DNA of 64,000 bases, taken from assembly GCF_000959725.1 (NCBI RefSeq), contig NZ_CP009322.1:1550001-1614000 (forward strand), given 5' to 3'. The stretch's first letter is position 1; every line of letters starts with the position of its first letter. Under the pieces are notes generated by a model. That model had not been told where the DNA came from and made no database searches. It saw only the letters and a program-made list of their open reading frames with translations. The translations under genes were made by a program, and so were the position numbers. The stretch comes from Burkholderia gladioli. Its GTDB lineage: Bacteria; Pseudomonadota; Gammaproteobacteria; Burkholderiales; Burkholderiaceae. Shown piece after piece: positions 9,004 through 17,755 of the stretch.

Positions 9004-10251
9004 TCATTCCCCCCGCGCCAGACGGGCCAGCAAGGACTCGCCGACCTGGCCGACCAGCGCCGACAACTCGCCCGAGCGCGCCTTCGACAGCATCGGCACG
9101 TCCTCGCCGCGCACCTCGCTGCGTACCTTGCCGACGAAGGGTTTCAGCTCGCGATCGAGGCTCGCGAGGAAATCGGGATCGTCCACCGCCTCGGCGAGGA
9201 TCCGCTTCAGGTCCTCCAGTGCCTCGAGCGCCTCGCCGTGCTCGGCCGCGGGGGGTTCGGTGCGCAGCTTGACCTTCTCCAGCCAGAGCCGTTCGTTGCC
9301 GATGATGCCGATCTGGTTCAGCACCTCGGCGCGCAGTTCGGCCGCGCGCCCGAACAACTGGCCGTGCAGCGGCGAGGCGCCGGTCACCGTCACGCGGACC
9401 GCGCGCGGCACCTCGCCGTCGCTGGCGAGCAAGGCTTCGAGCGCGCGGCCCGCCTTCTGCGCCAGCGCCTCGATGGTCTCGCAATCGCCCGCGTCCACCT
9501 CGACCGCCTCCCAACGCAACACGTCGATGAACAGTCGCTCGACCCGCGTGCGCGCGCCGTCCACCTCCACCAGCACCGCGCCGCGCCGGCCCGTCTCGCG
9601 GATATGGCGCCCTTGCAGGTTGCCGGGGAACACGATGGTCGAGGCCTCGTCCCATTGCTGGAATTCATGCACGTGGCCGAGTGCCCAGTAGTCGTAGCCC
9701 TTGGCATGCAGTTCGGCGCGCGAGCACGGCGCGTAGTTCGCGTGCGCCGCGTAACCCTCCAGCGCCGTGTGCAGCACGCCGATGTTGTAGTGGCCCGGCA
9801 CCGGGTCGGGATAGGCGATCGCCAAGTTGTCGGTCACGGACTTGTCGCGAAAGCTCTGGCCGTGCAGCGCGACCTTCAGGTCGTCGAGCCGGAAGGTCGC
9901 CGCCTTGCGCGAGGGAAACACCGTCACGTTGTCGGGCAGCGTCAGCTTCCTGCTCATCTCGCTCTCGGCGTCGTGGTTGCCCCACAGCAGGTAGACGGGG
10001 ATCCCGGCACCGCGCAGCCGGCCCATCTGCTGGCCGAAGAAGATGCCGGTGTTGTGGTCCTTCCAGTCGCCGTCGTACAGGTCGCCCGCGATCACGACGA
10101 AGGCCACGGCTTCCTCGATGGCGCGGTCGACCAGCGCGCGCAGCGCCTCGCGCGAGGCGTTGCGAAGCTGCGCGGCCGGCGCGTCGGGATACGCGCTCAG
10201 GCCATGCAGGGGGCTGTCCAGGTGAATATCGGCCGCGTGGATGAACTTCAC
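9004..10251 (-). CDS. yhaO: YhaO-type DNA repair metallophosphoesterase (SbcD/Mre11-like)
   Basis: A 415-residue nuclease of the calcineurin-like phosphoesterase fold. The metal-site motifs are all visible: ADIHLDSPLHG (residues about 7-17), GDLYDGDWKDHN, WGNHDAE, and GHVHEF. The start codon is GTG (10249-10251), with GAGAGGA about 8 bases upstream. It is the first gene of a two-gene unit with yhaN, 3 bases downstream. The pair is predicted to act as an ATP-gated nuclease on DNA ends or hairpins. The exact in vivo role of YhaON in Gram-negative bacteria is less well defined than that of SbcCD. Confidence 0.9.
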   Translation of the reverse strand: MKFIHAADIHLDSPLHGLSAYPDAPAAQLRNASREALRALVDRAIEEAVAFVVIAGDLYDGDWKDHNTGIFFGQQMGRLRGAGIPVYLLWGNHDAESEMSRKLTLPDNVTVFPSRKAATFRLDDLKVALHGQSFRDKSVTDNLAIAYPDPVPGHYNIGVLHTALEGYAAHANYAPCSRAELHAKGYDYWALGHVHEFQQWDEASTIVFPGNLQGRHIRETGRRGAVLVEVDGARTRVERLFIDVLRWEAVEVDAGDCETIEALAQKAGRALEALLASDGEVPRAVRVTVTGASPLHGQLFGRAAELRAEVLNQIGIIGNERLWLEKVKLRTEPPAAEHGEALEALEDLKRILAEAVDDPDFLASLDRELKPFVGKVRSEVRGEDVPMLSKARSGELSALVGQVGESLLARLARGE

Positions 10252-10530
10252 GGCGAGTCCTCTCGTTCGAATCGGTGGGGGATGGCCGGGCCGCGCGCCG
10301 GCGCCTGAGGGACGGGCGCGGCGCGGGCCGGCACGGTTCCCGGATTGTAGAGGGCAATCGCGGCGGGAAGGGAAAACGCCGCGCGGGGATTAGCCGGGCG
10401 GCCGGGACGGGACCGGGTCGATCCCCGCGCGAGGACGGGGCGATGGCGGGTAGGCGGCCCGCCTATCGCACCCGAACTCGCGCGGTTTGAACGGGTCCCG
10501 CGTGCGATGCGGCGGCCCGTGCCGCGACGC

Positions 10531-13203
10531 TCAGCGCACCGCGGTGGCCGGGCGTGGCCGGTCCGGCGCGGCGGGCATCGTCAGCCGCGTCACCTGCAGT
10601 TGCGGGTCGGCGGCGATCTCGTGCTCGTCGAACGGCACGCGCAGCCAGCGACGCGCCGCGTAACGACGCGTGCCGTCGGCGAAATGCGGCGAGGCCGGAT
10701 CGTCCGATTCCGAATGCGCGAGCAGCGTATAGGCATCGGCGCCATGCGCGTCGAAGCTCACCACCTGCAGATAGCTGTTGCCGCCGACCGTGTCGGCCGA
10801 GATCGGCGCGTTCGCCCGGCTCTCGCCGTAGTGGCAGATCGAGGCGAAATAACCGAGGCCCGAGCAGCCGCCATAGAGCGGCACCGGCACGCCGTCGCGC
10901 GTCAGGTAGAGCGTCTCGCCGCGCGTCGCGTCGAGCGCGTAGCCCGCCTCGCCGACGGCCAGGATCGCCGCGCCGAAGGCCTCGGCCACGGCCGGCTCGC
11001 CCGCGCGGATGCCGGCCGGCGTGTGCAGCGGATCGGCCGGATCGAAGGGCCTCGCATAGAGCTTGCCGGCGTCGATTTTCTGGGCACGCTCCCAGAACCG
11101 ATCCCACAGATAGGCACCGCGCGCGTCACGTTCGGCCGCGCCGTTCCAGGCTCGCAGGATCCGACACGCATCGGCGGTCTCGACCGTGCGCGGCGGCGTG
11201 AAGCTCGCGCCGCTCAGCGGATCGCGCGCGACCGTGATCCGTGCCGTCGCGCAGACCTGGTCGAGCACCGGCCGCTTGAACAGCGCGGCGGCCAGCGTGT
11301 CGCCCTCTAGCGTGAAGCGGCGCACCTCGGCGGCCGTCAGCGGCTCGCGCGCGGCGCCCTGCTCCGGCGCTGCGTCCGGCGCGGCGGCCTGGCCGGCGAG
11401 CTGCAGGCCGAGCCGCGCGCGCAGGTCGAGCGGCGCGACGCCGATCCCCATCACGCGCGGAAAACCGGTCAAGGGCGCCGCCGGGTTGGCGAGCCAATAG
11501 CTGTTGTTCATGTTGGCCACGAAGTCGCGCCGGGCCAGTATGGGCATCGCCGCAGCCGGCATCGAGCCGCGCTGGACCGCGGCGGCGTCGCCGCGCCAGG
11601 CGCAGGCCGCGCGCGAGCCGTCGAGGAAGGGCACGCCCGGCAGCTTCGCGTCGACCACCTTGCCCAGCGGCGTGGTGCAGCGATCGGCCAGTTGATCGGG
11701 CACGTCCGGCACGTTGCCGACGTCGGCATACCAGACCTCGGGCTGCCGGCGCCCGACCACCAGCGTATTGACCCAGGGCATCGCGGCCGAGGTCTTCAAG
11801 GTGGCGACGAAGGCATCCAGCGAGCCCGCGCGCCCGAAATCGAGGAAGGTCTGGAAGATCCGGTGGTTGTCGCGGTTCACGTCGCGCAGCGCGAAGGCCT
11901 GCCCACGCGTCCAGCCCAGCGCCGGCGACCACGACGACAGGTCGACCACCGGCCCGTATTCAGTGGTGTAGAGCGTGCGCGTCACCCCGCCCAGCGTGCC
12001 GTCGGGCTGCCGCACCGGCACCGTCAGCGTGACGGGCCGCATCGCGACGCGCCGGCCGTCCATCAGGTACTGGGTGGGATCGTCGTCGGCGAGCCTGAGT
12101 TGGAACACGCCGAAGCGACGCGCGCTCGATACCGTGTGGGTCCAGGCCACCTCGTCGTTGAAGCCGATCATGATCACGGGCACGCCCAGGAAGGACGCGC
12201 CGCTGACATCGAGCTGGCCCGGAATCGTCAGTTGCGCCTGGTAGAAGCGGTCCGGGCCGCTCCAGAACCAATGCGGATTGCCGAACAGGATCGGCTCGCC
12301 GCCCGTCGCGTCGCGGCCGAAAGCCATGCCGTTGCTGCCGATGCCGTAATGGCCGCCGACATGCAGCTGGTTCGGGTCGAGCCCGGCCAGCGCGGGCGCG
12401 GCGGTATCGCGGGCGGCATGCGGGGCGGGTTGCAGAGCAGGCTGCGAGGCGGCCGGTGAAACGGGCTGCGGGACCGGTCGAGAGGCGGGCGGCCGCGCGC
12501 TCGGCTGCGCCGCCTGGGCGGCCGCCGGCGGATGCGCGTTGGCGATCGCCTCGACGAAGCGCGCCTCGCCGCCGGCCAGGTTGGCCGCGTTCAGGCGCCG
12601 GTAGATATCCGCATCGGTGATGTCCGCCAGCCAGGGCGCCGCGCGGCAGGCCAGGTGGCGCCCCGGCGCGCCGCCCGCGCGAAGCTCGCCGAGGTAACGG
12701 TCGTAGCCGGCCGCGAAACCGCGCACGAGCTGGCGGAACCGCTCGGGCTGGCTGTCGCGATAGCGCTCGATGCTGCCCGCCGAATCGGCCAGGCGGAAGA
12801 AGAAATCGGAATCCAGGTTGGTCGGCTCGCCCAGCGTCGAGCGTGCCGCGGGCTTGCCCTGGGCGCCGAAATAACGCGAACGCTCGCCGCGGTAGGTGAC
12901 GAAGGCCTCGGCCATGGTGCAGAGGTTGTCGCTGGCCTGCGCATAGCCGTAGCCATAACCGAGCGCCTCCCAATCTCCGGCCTCGATGTGCGGGATGCCG
13001 TCGGCGGTGCGCCGGATCAGCACCGTGTCGCCGCCGGTCTCGATCCGGGCCATGCCGGCCGCCGGTGCCGAGCCGGCGCAGCCGGCAATCGCGGCCACGC
13101 CCGCGAGCCCCGCCAACAGCGACAGCGCGGCCAGGCCATGACGAAGCAGCCGGCCGGATCGGCCAATCGCGCCGCGCCGCTTCGTTGAAACTGATAGGAA
13201 CAT
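10531..13203 (-). CDS. Penicillin-acylase-family N-terminal nucleophile hydrolase, lipoprotein
   Basis: An 890-residue Ntn-hydrolase precursor. The N-terminus carries a hydrophobic signal ending in a lipobox (AIAGC, Cys42), so the protein is probably a membrane-anchored periplasmic lipoprotein. An alpha-chain region is followed by a Pro/Ala/Gln-rich linker (residues about 225-268). The processing site is at Gly-Ser in GIGSNGMAFG, with Ser290 as the expected new N-terminus and nucleophile. The FGNPHWFW and VAWTHTVS segments are typical of the aculeacin/AHL acylase group, which cleaves acyl chains from lipopeptides, acyl-homoserine lactones or beta-lactams. The substrate is unknown. PvdQ, which deacylates pyoverdine precursor, is in this superfamily, and a PvdE-like exporter lies about 2 kb away, so siderophore processing is possible (inference). 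Confidence 0.85.
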   Translation of the reverse strand: MFLSVSTKRRGAIGRSGRLLRHGLAALSLLAGLAGVAAIAGCAGSAPAAGMARIETGGDTVLIRRTADGIPHIEAGDWEALGYGYGYAQASDNLCTMAEAFVTYRGERSRYFGAQGKPAARSTLGEPTNLDSDFFFRLADSAGSIERYRDSQPERFRQLVRGFAAGYDRYLGELRAGGAPGRHLACRAAPWLADITDADIYRRLNAANLAGGEARFVEAIANAHPPAAAQAAQPSARPPASRPVPQPVSPAASQPALQPAPHAARDTAAPALAGLDPNQLHVGGHYGIGSNGMAFGRDATGGEPILFGNPHWFWSGPDRFYQAQLTIPGQLDVSGASFLGVPVIMIGFNDEVAWTHTVSSARRFGVFQLRLADDDPTQYLMDGRRVAMRPVTLTVPVRQPDGTLGGVTRTLYTTEYGPVVDLSSWSPALGWTRGQAFALRDVNRDNHRIFQTFLDFGRAGSLDAFVATLKTSAAMPWVNTLVVGRRQPEVWYADVGNVPDVPDQLADRCTTPLGKVVDAKLPGVPFLDGSRAACAWRGDAAAVQRGSMPAAAMPILARRDFVANMNNSYWLANPAAPLTGFPRVMGIGVAPLDLRARLGLQLAGQAAAPDAAPEQGAAREPLTAAEVRRFTLEGDTLAAALFKRPVLDQVCATARITVARDPLSGASFTPPRTVETADACRILRAWNGAAERDARGAYLWDRFWERAQKIDAGKLYARPFDPADPLHTPAGIRAGEPAVAEAFGAAILAVGEAGYALDATRGETLYLTRDGVPVPLYGGCSGLGYFASICHYGESRANAPISADTVGGNSYLQVVSFDAHGADAYTLLAHSESDDPASPHFADGTRRYAARRWLRVPFDEHEIAADPQLQVTRLTMPAAPDRPRPATAVR

Positions 13204-13510
13204 GCTGATTCAATCCGTAATGCCATGCCGCGAGCGAGCCTCGCGCGCGGCCGGTGATGTCGAATGCGAAGCGCCCGCGCTTGGCAGGCAGGCTTCGCCC
13301 TATCCCCAGTCGGACCATTGATTTGTTGTTATGAGACGCGTGCGATGACGCGATTGAACATCGGTGGCGGCTGCCGCGAATCCCGCCACGCGATGAATCG
13401 ATCCGCATGATATATCGTTGCAGGCACAACGATCATCCTCGATTCCGGAATGATCCGCCCGACTCCCGCAGGATCATCCTCCCAGTTCCGGCAGGCCGCG
13501 AGCCGACCGT
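13204..13510. other. Intergenic region between fur and the acylase gene
   Basis: 307 bases with no convincing gene. It must hold the acylase promoter and the end of the fur transcript. The only structure noted is an ATCGTTG-N6-CAACGAT inverted repeat near 13414-13433. No sigma70 promoter or Fur box is clear. Confidence 0.5.
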
Positions 13511-14002
13511 TCAGCCCGCGCCCTGCCGGTCCTCGTGCCCGGCCGCCCCGGCCAGCGCGGCCTCGTCGGGCGCCGGCCGCTGCTTCGGCCGGCAATCGGC
13601 GCAGTAGCCGTGCAGCACGAGATGGTGACCGGTCAGCAGGTAGCCCAGCGCATCGGCCGCGGCCTTCTCGCGGCCGTCGATCAGCGGGTCCGAGAACTCG
13701 TCCACCTTGCCGCAGCTCAGGCAGATGATGTGATCGTGGCGCTTGCCGTCGTTGAGCTCGAAGACGTGCCGGTTGCCGTCGAGCGTGCCGCTGGTCAGGA
13801 TGCCCGCCTCGACGAATTGCGACAGCACGCGATACACCGTGGCGAGGCCGATGTCGATCTTCTCGGCCATCAGGTGGCGAAACACATCCTCGGCGCTGAC
13901 GTGGCGCGGGCCCGCCGCCGCGAAGAACTCCAGCACCTTCACGCGCGGCAAGGTCGCCCGCAGCCCCGCTCCCTGCAATTGTTCGAGTACCGGCATCGGC
14001 AT
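13511..14002 (-). CDS. fur: Fur-family ferric uptake regulator
   Basis: A 163-residue Fur protein. The N-terminal winged helix (GAGLRATLPRVKVLEFF) and IDIGLATVYRVLSQF recognition region are followed by the dimerisation domain. That domain has KRHDHIICLSCGKVDEF (His-x-His and the first CxxC) and HGYCADC (second CxxC). The start at 14000-14002 gives MPMPVLEQLQGAGLRATLPR, matching Fur N-termini; in-frame codons further upstream would add an unrelated extension. A near-perfect Fur box lies in the divergent region, consistent with autoregulation and co-regulation of the nitroreductase. Burkholderia usually also carry a housekeeping fur elsewhere, so this copy may be a second Fur; Zur or PerR cannot be fully excluded. 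Confidence 0.9.
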   Translation of the reverse strand: MPMPVLEQLQGAGLRATLPRVKVLEFFAAAGPRHVSAEDVFRHLMAEKIDIGLATVYRVLSQFVEAGILTSGTLDGNRHVFELNDGKRHDHIICLSCGKVDEFSDPLIDGREKAAADALGYLLTGHHLVLHGYCADCRPKQRPAPDEAALAGAAGHEDRQGAG

Positions 14003-14150
14003 GGATGAATCGTCGAAGAGCGGACTTGCCGGGCCAGCCGCCACGCGCATCGGCGCGGCGGCTTCGGCGAAATCCGTGGTCCGGGAAAATCCGGCGCGGC
14101 CCGAAGGCACCACACCGGCACGGCTGCACGGCAAGCCCCACCGCGCATGG

Positions 14151-14156
14151 GTATTA
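14151..14156 (-). promoter_or_regulatory. Putative -10 element of fur
   Basis: On the reverse strand TAATAC follows the Fur box, with a TTTGCA -35-like hexamer 16 bases upstream inside the box. Fur binding would occlude this promoter. Confidence 0.4.
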
Positions 14157-14172
14157 CGATAACCGACAAAAA

Positions 14173-14193
14173 TGCAAATGAGAATCATTTGCA
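14173..14193. promoter_or_regulatory. Fur box between fur and the nitroreductase gene
   Basis: A perfect 9-1-1-1-9 palindrome, TGCAAATGA-GAA-TCATTTGCA. It fits the AATGAnAATCATT core of Fur boxes. It lies 171 bases upstream of the fur start and 57 bases upstream of the nitroreductase start, so one site could control both genes. Confidence 0.85.
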
Positions 14194-14249
14194 CAAATCG
14201 AGACAGTTGCGCATCATATCGCGACCTTGAACAACGGAGCACTCCGACC

Positions 14250-14870
14250 ATGACGCAAGCCAGTCCCGCCACCCTCGCCCATGCCGCCCCGGCCGGCCGC
14301 GCGCTCGTCGACATCCTGCTGTCGCGACAATCGCATTTCCAGCTCGCCGAGCCGGCACCGCGCGACGAGGAGATCGAGCTGATCTTCGACGCCGCGATGC
14401 GCGCGCCCGACCATGCGCAACTGCGCCCCTGGCGCTTCGCACTGATCCGCGACGAGGCCCGCGCCGAGCTGGCCGAGGTGCTGGTCGAGCTGGCCGCCGC
14501 GCGCGAGCCGCAACTCACGCGCGACGAACTCGAGTCGCGCGGCGACACGGCCCGCTCGACGCCGCTGATCATCGCCGTGGCAGCGGCGATCCGCGAGGAC
14601 GGCGGCATCCCCGAGGTCGAGCAACTGCTCTCGACGGGCGCCGCGACGATGAACATGCTGAACACGATCCATGCGCTCGGCTACGGCGCGTTCTGGATCA
14701 CCGGCGACGACAGCTACGATCCGAAGCTGCCCGCCGCGCTCGATTTCGAGCCCGGCGATCGCCTGCTCGGCTTCCTGCTGGTCGGCACGCCGGTGTCGCA
14801 GGATGCGCCGCCGCCGCGCCCCTCGCGCGCCGATCACGTGCGCGAGTGGCTCGGTCGTTCGTCGATCTGA
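14250..14870 (+). CDS. Nitroreductase-family flavoprotein (YdjA-like)
   Basis: A 206-residue single-domain nitroreductase. RQSHFQLAEPAPRDEEIELIFDAAMRAPDHAQLRPWRF is the FMN-binding N-terminal region (SxRxxxxxF-like start, PDHxxxxPWR), and the C-terminus contains GYGAFWITGDDSYD and LLGFLLVGTP. The length and PDHAQLRPWRF motif match the YdjA subgroup. The ATG at 14250 has GGAG about 10 bases upstream. The family reduces nitro groups, quinones or flavin-like acceptors with NAD(P)H. A Fur box sits just upstream, so the gene should be induced by low iron. A role in reductive iron release or in siderophore metabolism is an inference only. Confidence 0.88.
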   Translation: MTQASPATLAHAAPAGRALVDILLSRQSHFQLAEPAPRDEEIELIFDAAMRAPDHAQLRPWRFALIRDEARAELAEVLVELAAAREPQLTRDELESRGDTARSTPLIIAVAAAIREDGGIPEVEQLLSTGAATMNMLNTIHALGYGAFWITGDDSYDPKLPAALDFEPGDRLLGFLLVGTPVSQDAPPPRPSRADHVREWLGRSSI

Positions 14871-14935
14871 ATCTGAGGCCGATCCGGCTGGATGACCCCG
14901 GGGCCGCCCGGCGGCCCCGGGCATCGCGCCCGGCG

Positions 14936-16672
14936 TCAATGCGTGCGGGCGCTGTCGTGCGTGGCGGCCAGGTCCTCCAGGCGCGTGCTGCCGCGATCCT
15001 CGTAGGTGAAGGCATCGCCGCGCGCGGTCTGGATGATCTGGCCGCGCTCGATGCGGATCACGCGATCGGCCACGTGGAAGTAGCGATCGTCGTGCGAGAC
15101 CACGATCAGGGTCTTGCCCTGGCGCTTCAGCTCCGGCAGGAACACGGTGTAGAACACGCGGCGGAAGGTCGGATCCTGGTCGGCCGCCCATTCGTCGAAC
15201 ATCATGATCGGGCGCTGCTCGAGCATCGCGTGCACCAGGGCCAGGCGCTTGCGCTGCCCGGTGGATAGATCGATGGTCGAGAACACGCCGTCCTCGATCT
15301 TCACCTTGTGCGCGATCTCCAGTTGCTCCAGATAGGCCTGCGCGCGCGCGACCAGCGCCGGATCGTGCACCACCAGGTCCTCGAACAGGTGATAGTCGGC
15401 GAACACCGCCGAATAGAGCTGCCGGTAGGCGTCCATGCGCTCGGCCGGCACCGGCTCGCCGTTGAACAGCAGCTCGCCCTGCCCGGCCTCGTAGAGCCCG
15501 AGCAGCAGCTTGATCAGGGTGGTCTTGCCGCTGCCGTTCTCGCCGATCACGAACAGCATCTCGCCGCGCTCGATGCGCAGGTCGATCGGGCCGAGGCGGA
15601 ACGGCGGCTGCTCGCCCACCGCCGGGAATTCCCAGCACGCGCGGCGCAGCTCGATCTCGCGCAGTTCGGCCAGCGGCGCCGGCGCCTCGCCGTCGAGCAG
15701 GCGCGCCTCGCGGTTGGTGAACTGCTCGGTCAGCTCGGCGATCCGCTGGAACGAGATGCGCGCCTGGCTCAGCGCCGGCAGGCTGCTGGCGATGGTCTCG
15801 ACCGGGCCGCGCACGTAGAGCAGCACGATCACGAAACCGCTGACCACCTCCGGCGACACGCCCAGGCGCTGCTGCAGCAGGAGCAGCACGCCGATCACGA
15901 TGAAGAACAGCGTGGTGACCGAGGCGCTCGCGCCGTAATAGAGGCGCATCGCCTTGATCTTCAGGTCGGCCACCTGGTCGGCCGCGCCCGCCAGGCGCAC
16001 GCCGAACACGCGCTGGCGCCGGTCGCGGTTGATGCGCAGCTCCTTGGCGCCCTCGGTGATCGCGCGGTACTGCTTCTGCAGGTCGTCCTGCGCGCCGCGC
16101 ACGCCGCGGTAGTACTGCCCCCACTTGAGGCTCGCGTACTGGTTGATCAGCGCGCCGACGATGATCGCCACCAGCGCGATCAGGAACAGCACCGGCGAGA
16201 GCACCAGCATGTAGGCCACGCAGCCGGCGGCGACGGCCGCCGCGACGGCGAAGTTCGGGAAGCTGAAGGTGAAGGCGCTGACGGTCTCGACGTCGCTGTT
16301 CAGCGTCGAGAGCAGGCGGTGCGTCTTGTAGCGCTCGAGCGCGGCCACCGGGGCGCACACGATGCGCGCGGAGATGTCCTTGCGCAGCGCGGCGATGATG
16401 CGCTGGCCCGTGACGCTGTTGCCGATCCCGGCGACGGCGCTGCAGAACAGCGTGACGAGGCAGAGCGCGACGAAGGTGACGGCCGTCTTCGTGCCGATGC
16501 CCTCGGGCGCATGCAGGCTGGTATTGATCACCGACAGCAGCCAGGCGGTGCAGAGGCCGCCCACGATGCCGAGCAGGGTCGCGATCAGCGTGATCGGCAG
16601 GAACGGCCGCAGCAGTTGGATCAGCGTGCCGCCGTAGTTCGCGCGCTGGGTGTCGCGCTGGTCGCGAGTCAT
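14936..16672 (-). CDS. Cyclic peptide/siderophore exporter, ABC type (PvdE/SyrD-like)
   Basis: A 578-residue fused membrane-ATPase half-transporter. Six predicted membrane segments lie in the first ~300 residues (for example LPITLIATLLGIVGG and VLFLIALVAIIVGALI). The nucleotide-binding domain follows, with Walker A GENGSGKTT at about 377-385, the signature LSTGQRKRLAL, Walker B IMMFDEWAADQDP, and an H-loop VVSHDDRYF. The LSTGQ form and DEWAADQDP are typical of the PvdE/SyrD family, which moves siderophore or lipopeptide precursors to the periplasm. ATG 16670-16672 was chosen for its AGGA sequence. A Fur box lies about 210 bases upstream. It is the best candidate in this window for exporting the siderophore made by the NRPS genes from 33.7 kb onward (inference). 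Confidence 0.9.
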   Translation of the reverse strand: MTRDQRDTQRANYGGTLIQLLRPFLPITLIATLLGIVGGLCTAWLLSVINTSLHAPEGIGTKTAVTFVALCLVTLFCSAVAGIGNSVTGQRIIAALRKDISARIVCAPVAALERYKTHRLLSTLNSDVETVSAFTFSFPNFAVAAAVAAGCVAYMLVLSPVLFLIALVAIIVGALINQYASLKWGQYYRGVRGAQDDLQKQYRAITEGAKELRINRDRRQRVFGVRLAGAADQVADLKIKAMRLYYGASASVTTLFFIVIGVLLLLQQRLGVSPEVVSGFVIVLLYVRGPVETIASSLPALSQARISFQRIAELTEQFTNREARLLDGEAPAPLAELREIELRRACWEFPAVGEQPPFRLGPIDLRIERGEMLFVIGENGSGKTTLIKLLLGLYEAGQGELLFNGEPVPAERMDAYRQLYSAVFADYHLFEDLVVHDPALVARAQAYLEQLEIAHKVKIEDGVFSTIDLSTGQRKRLALVHAMLEQRPIMMFDEWAADQDPTFRRVFYTVFLPELKRQGKTLIVVSHDDRYFHVADRVIRIERGQIIQTARGDAFTYEDRGSTRLEDLAATHDSARTH

Positions 16673-17129
16673 CCGTGTTTCCTCGAGTTCATGGTGTGTT
16701 CTGGTGATGCCTTGCGTGGGTCGGGGCCCGGCTCGGGCGAGTGCCATGGCGCGTAGCGTAACGCGATCCCGCGACCGCGCGAACCGCCGGGCTGCCCTTC
16801 CTGGGGCCGGCCGGATTGGGAAGCACGCTCGACTGCCGGCCGAATCCGCTCGTGGAATGCCCGGCCCGGGCGCACTGCCGCGATAATGATTCTTATTTGC
16901 AACTCGCGAATGATATTAGCTGGGCACCGAAATGGCAACCGCGCCGACGCGCCGCAAGCGGGTTTCCGCACCGGCCGGCGCGGCTTTCGGCGTCTTCGGG
17001 GCAGCCCGTGGCGGCCCCTGGACAGGCCGTTCGGCCGGAACTGTCCGGCCCCGTTTGTTTCGATTGTGCGCACCCAAAATACTGGATATATTCACAGCAC
17101 TGTATTGATAACCAGTATCGAGGTGAGCC
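16673..17129. other. Divergent regulatory region of the exporter and a small gene
   Basis: 457 bases with no gene I can support. It holds the Fur box at 16882-16900. The stretch 16880-16920 is clearly AT-richer than its surroundings, marking the promoter zone. Downstream of 17060 a short AT-rich segment (ATACTGGATATATTCAC) may be the promoter of the small forward gene. Confidence 0.5.
16882..16900. promoter_or_regulatory. Fur box upstream of the exporter gene
   Basis: The sequence GATAATGATTCTTATTTGC matches most positions of the 19-bp Fur consensus. It lies about 210 bases from the exporter start (reverse) and 230 bases from the small gene at 17130 (forward). Control of the exporter is the more likely role. 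Confidence 0.75.
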
Positions 17130-17399
17130 ATGGAACATCGCGTACGACTTGTCAACGACACCGACCGTCAGGTCTTCGCCTGGCTGCGCAGCCAGGCCGG
17201 TGATATCCGCGTCGCGCGGGCGCTGCATCAGCTCGGGCGCACGCGCAAGCCCTATGTCTCGGCGCTGTGCCGCTATCTCGGGCTGCGTCCGCCGCTCACG
17301 ATCCAGCGTCCGGTCCGCCGCGCCGCCGCCGATCACTCCGTCGGCGATCACTACCTCGCGCTGATCCGTCAGCATCTCGCCAGTCATGCGGCCCGCTGA
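17130..17399 (+). CDS. Small protein of unknown function (89 aa)
   Basis: I do not recognise this family. The frame begins at an ATG preceded by GAGGTGAG with good spacing. Third positions are strongly G/C-biased from about codon 15 onward, supporting real coding. The protein is basic and soluble, with no membrane segment, signal peptide or cysteine cluster. Its middle part (FAWLRSQAGDIRVARALHQLG) could form an Arg-rich helix pair such as a small DNA-binding domain, but this is a guess. A second small frame overlaps its 3' end by 14 bases. The Fur box upstream is far away and may not act on it. Confidence 0.6.
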   Translation: MEHRVRLVNDTDRQVFAWLRSQAGDIRVARALHQLGRTRKPYVSALCRYLGLRPPLTIQRPVRRAAADHSVGDHYLALIRQHLASHAAR

Positions 17400-17595
17400 G
17401 CCTTGCGCCGGCTGGCGCGTCTCCATTGCCACCACGCTGGCCTCCCGTTCGGGCGAGGCGTCGCGCCGCCGTGCCTTCACGCTCGGCGCACCGCAGCGTC
17501 ATGCGCGGCACGCAACGTCCTATCGCGACTATCGCGACGCCACGCGCATCGGGGCCGAGGTGGATCTGGCGGAGCCGCTCGCCGGCGCGGCCTGA
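17386..17595 (+). CDS. Possible small protein of unknown function (69 aa)
   Basis: An open frame with high G/C at third positions throughout, starting at an ATG within the last codons of the preceding small gene (14-base overlap, suggesting translational coupling). No family, membrane segment or signal is recognised. It could also be a chance frame in GC-rich DNA. Confidence 0.4.
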   Translation: MRPAEPCAGWRVSIATTLASRSGEASRRRAFTLGAPQRHARHATSYRDYRDATRIGAEVDLAEPLAGAA

Positions 17596-17708
17596 AGATG
17601 AACGGCGGGGAACGGCGGGGAACGGCCGGCATGAATGGATACGCCGGTTTCGCGCTTCGCGCGGCGGCCGGGGTTTGCGGCGCCGCTCGCGGGAACATGC
17701 CTGAATCG

Positions 17709-17733
17709 GGCGAGCGGCCTTGCACCGCTCGCC
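17709..17733 (-). terminator. Hairpin downstream of the CoA-transferase gene
   Basis: A perfect 9-bp stem (GGCGAGCGG / CCGCTCGCC) with a 7-base loop, 23 bases after the stop codon at 17756. No T-run follows on either strand, so termination is inferred from position and stem strength only. Confidence 0.4.
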
Positions 17734-17755
17734 ATGTCTACCGCGTTTCAGGGGC

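Noticed and set aside
6703..10308. A forward open frame of about 1200 codons over yhaN and yhaO
   Set aside because: Antisense shadow of two well-supported genes on the reverse strand.
14003..14665. Extended N-terminus for the Fur protein
   Set aside because: The frame stays open upstream but runs through the promoter, the Fur box and the divergent nitroreductase; the extra sequence has no Fur similarity.
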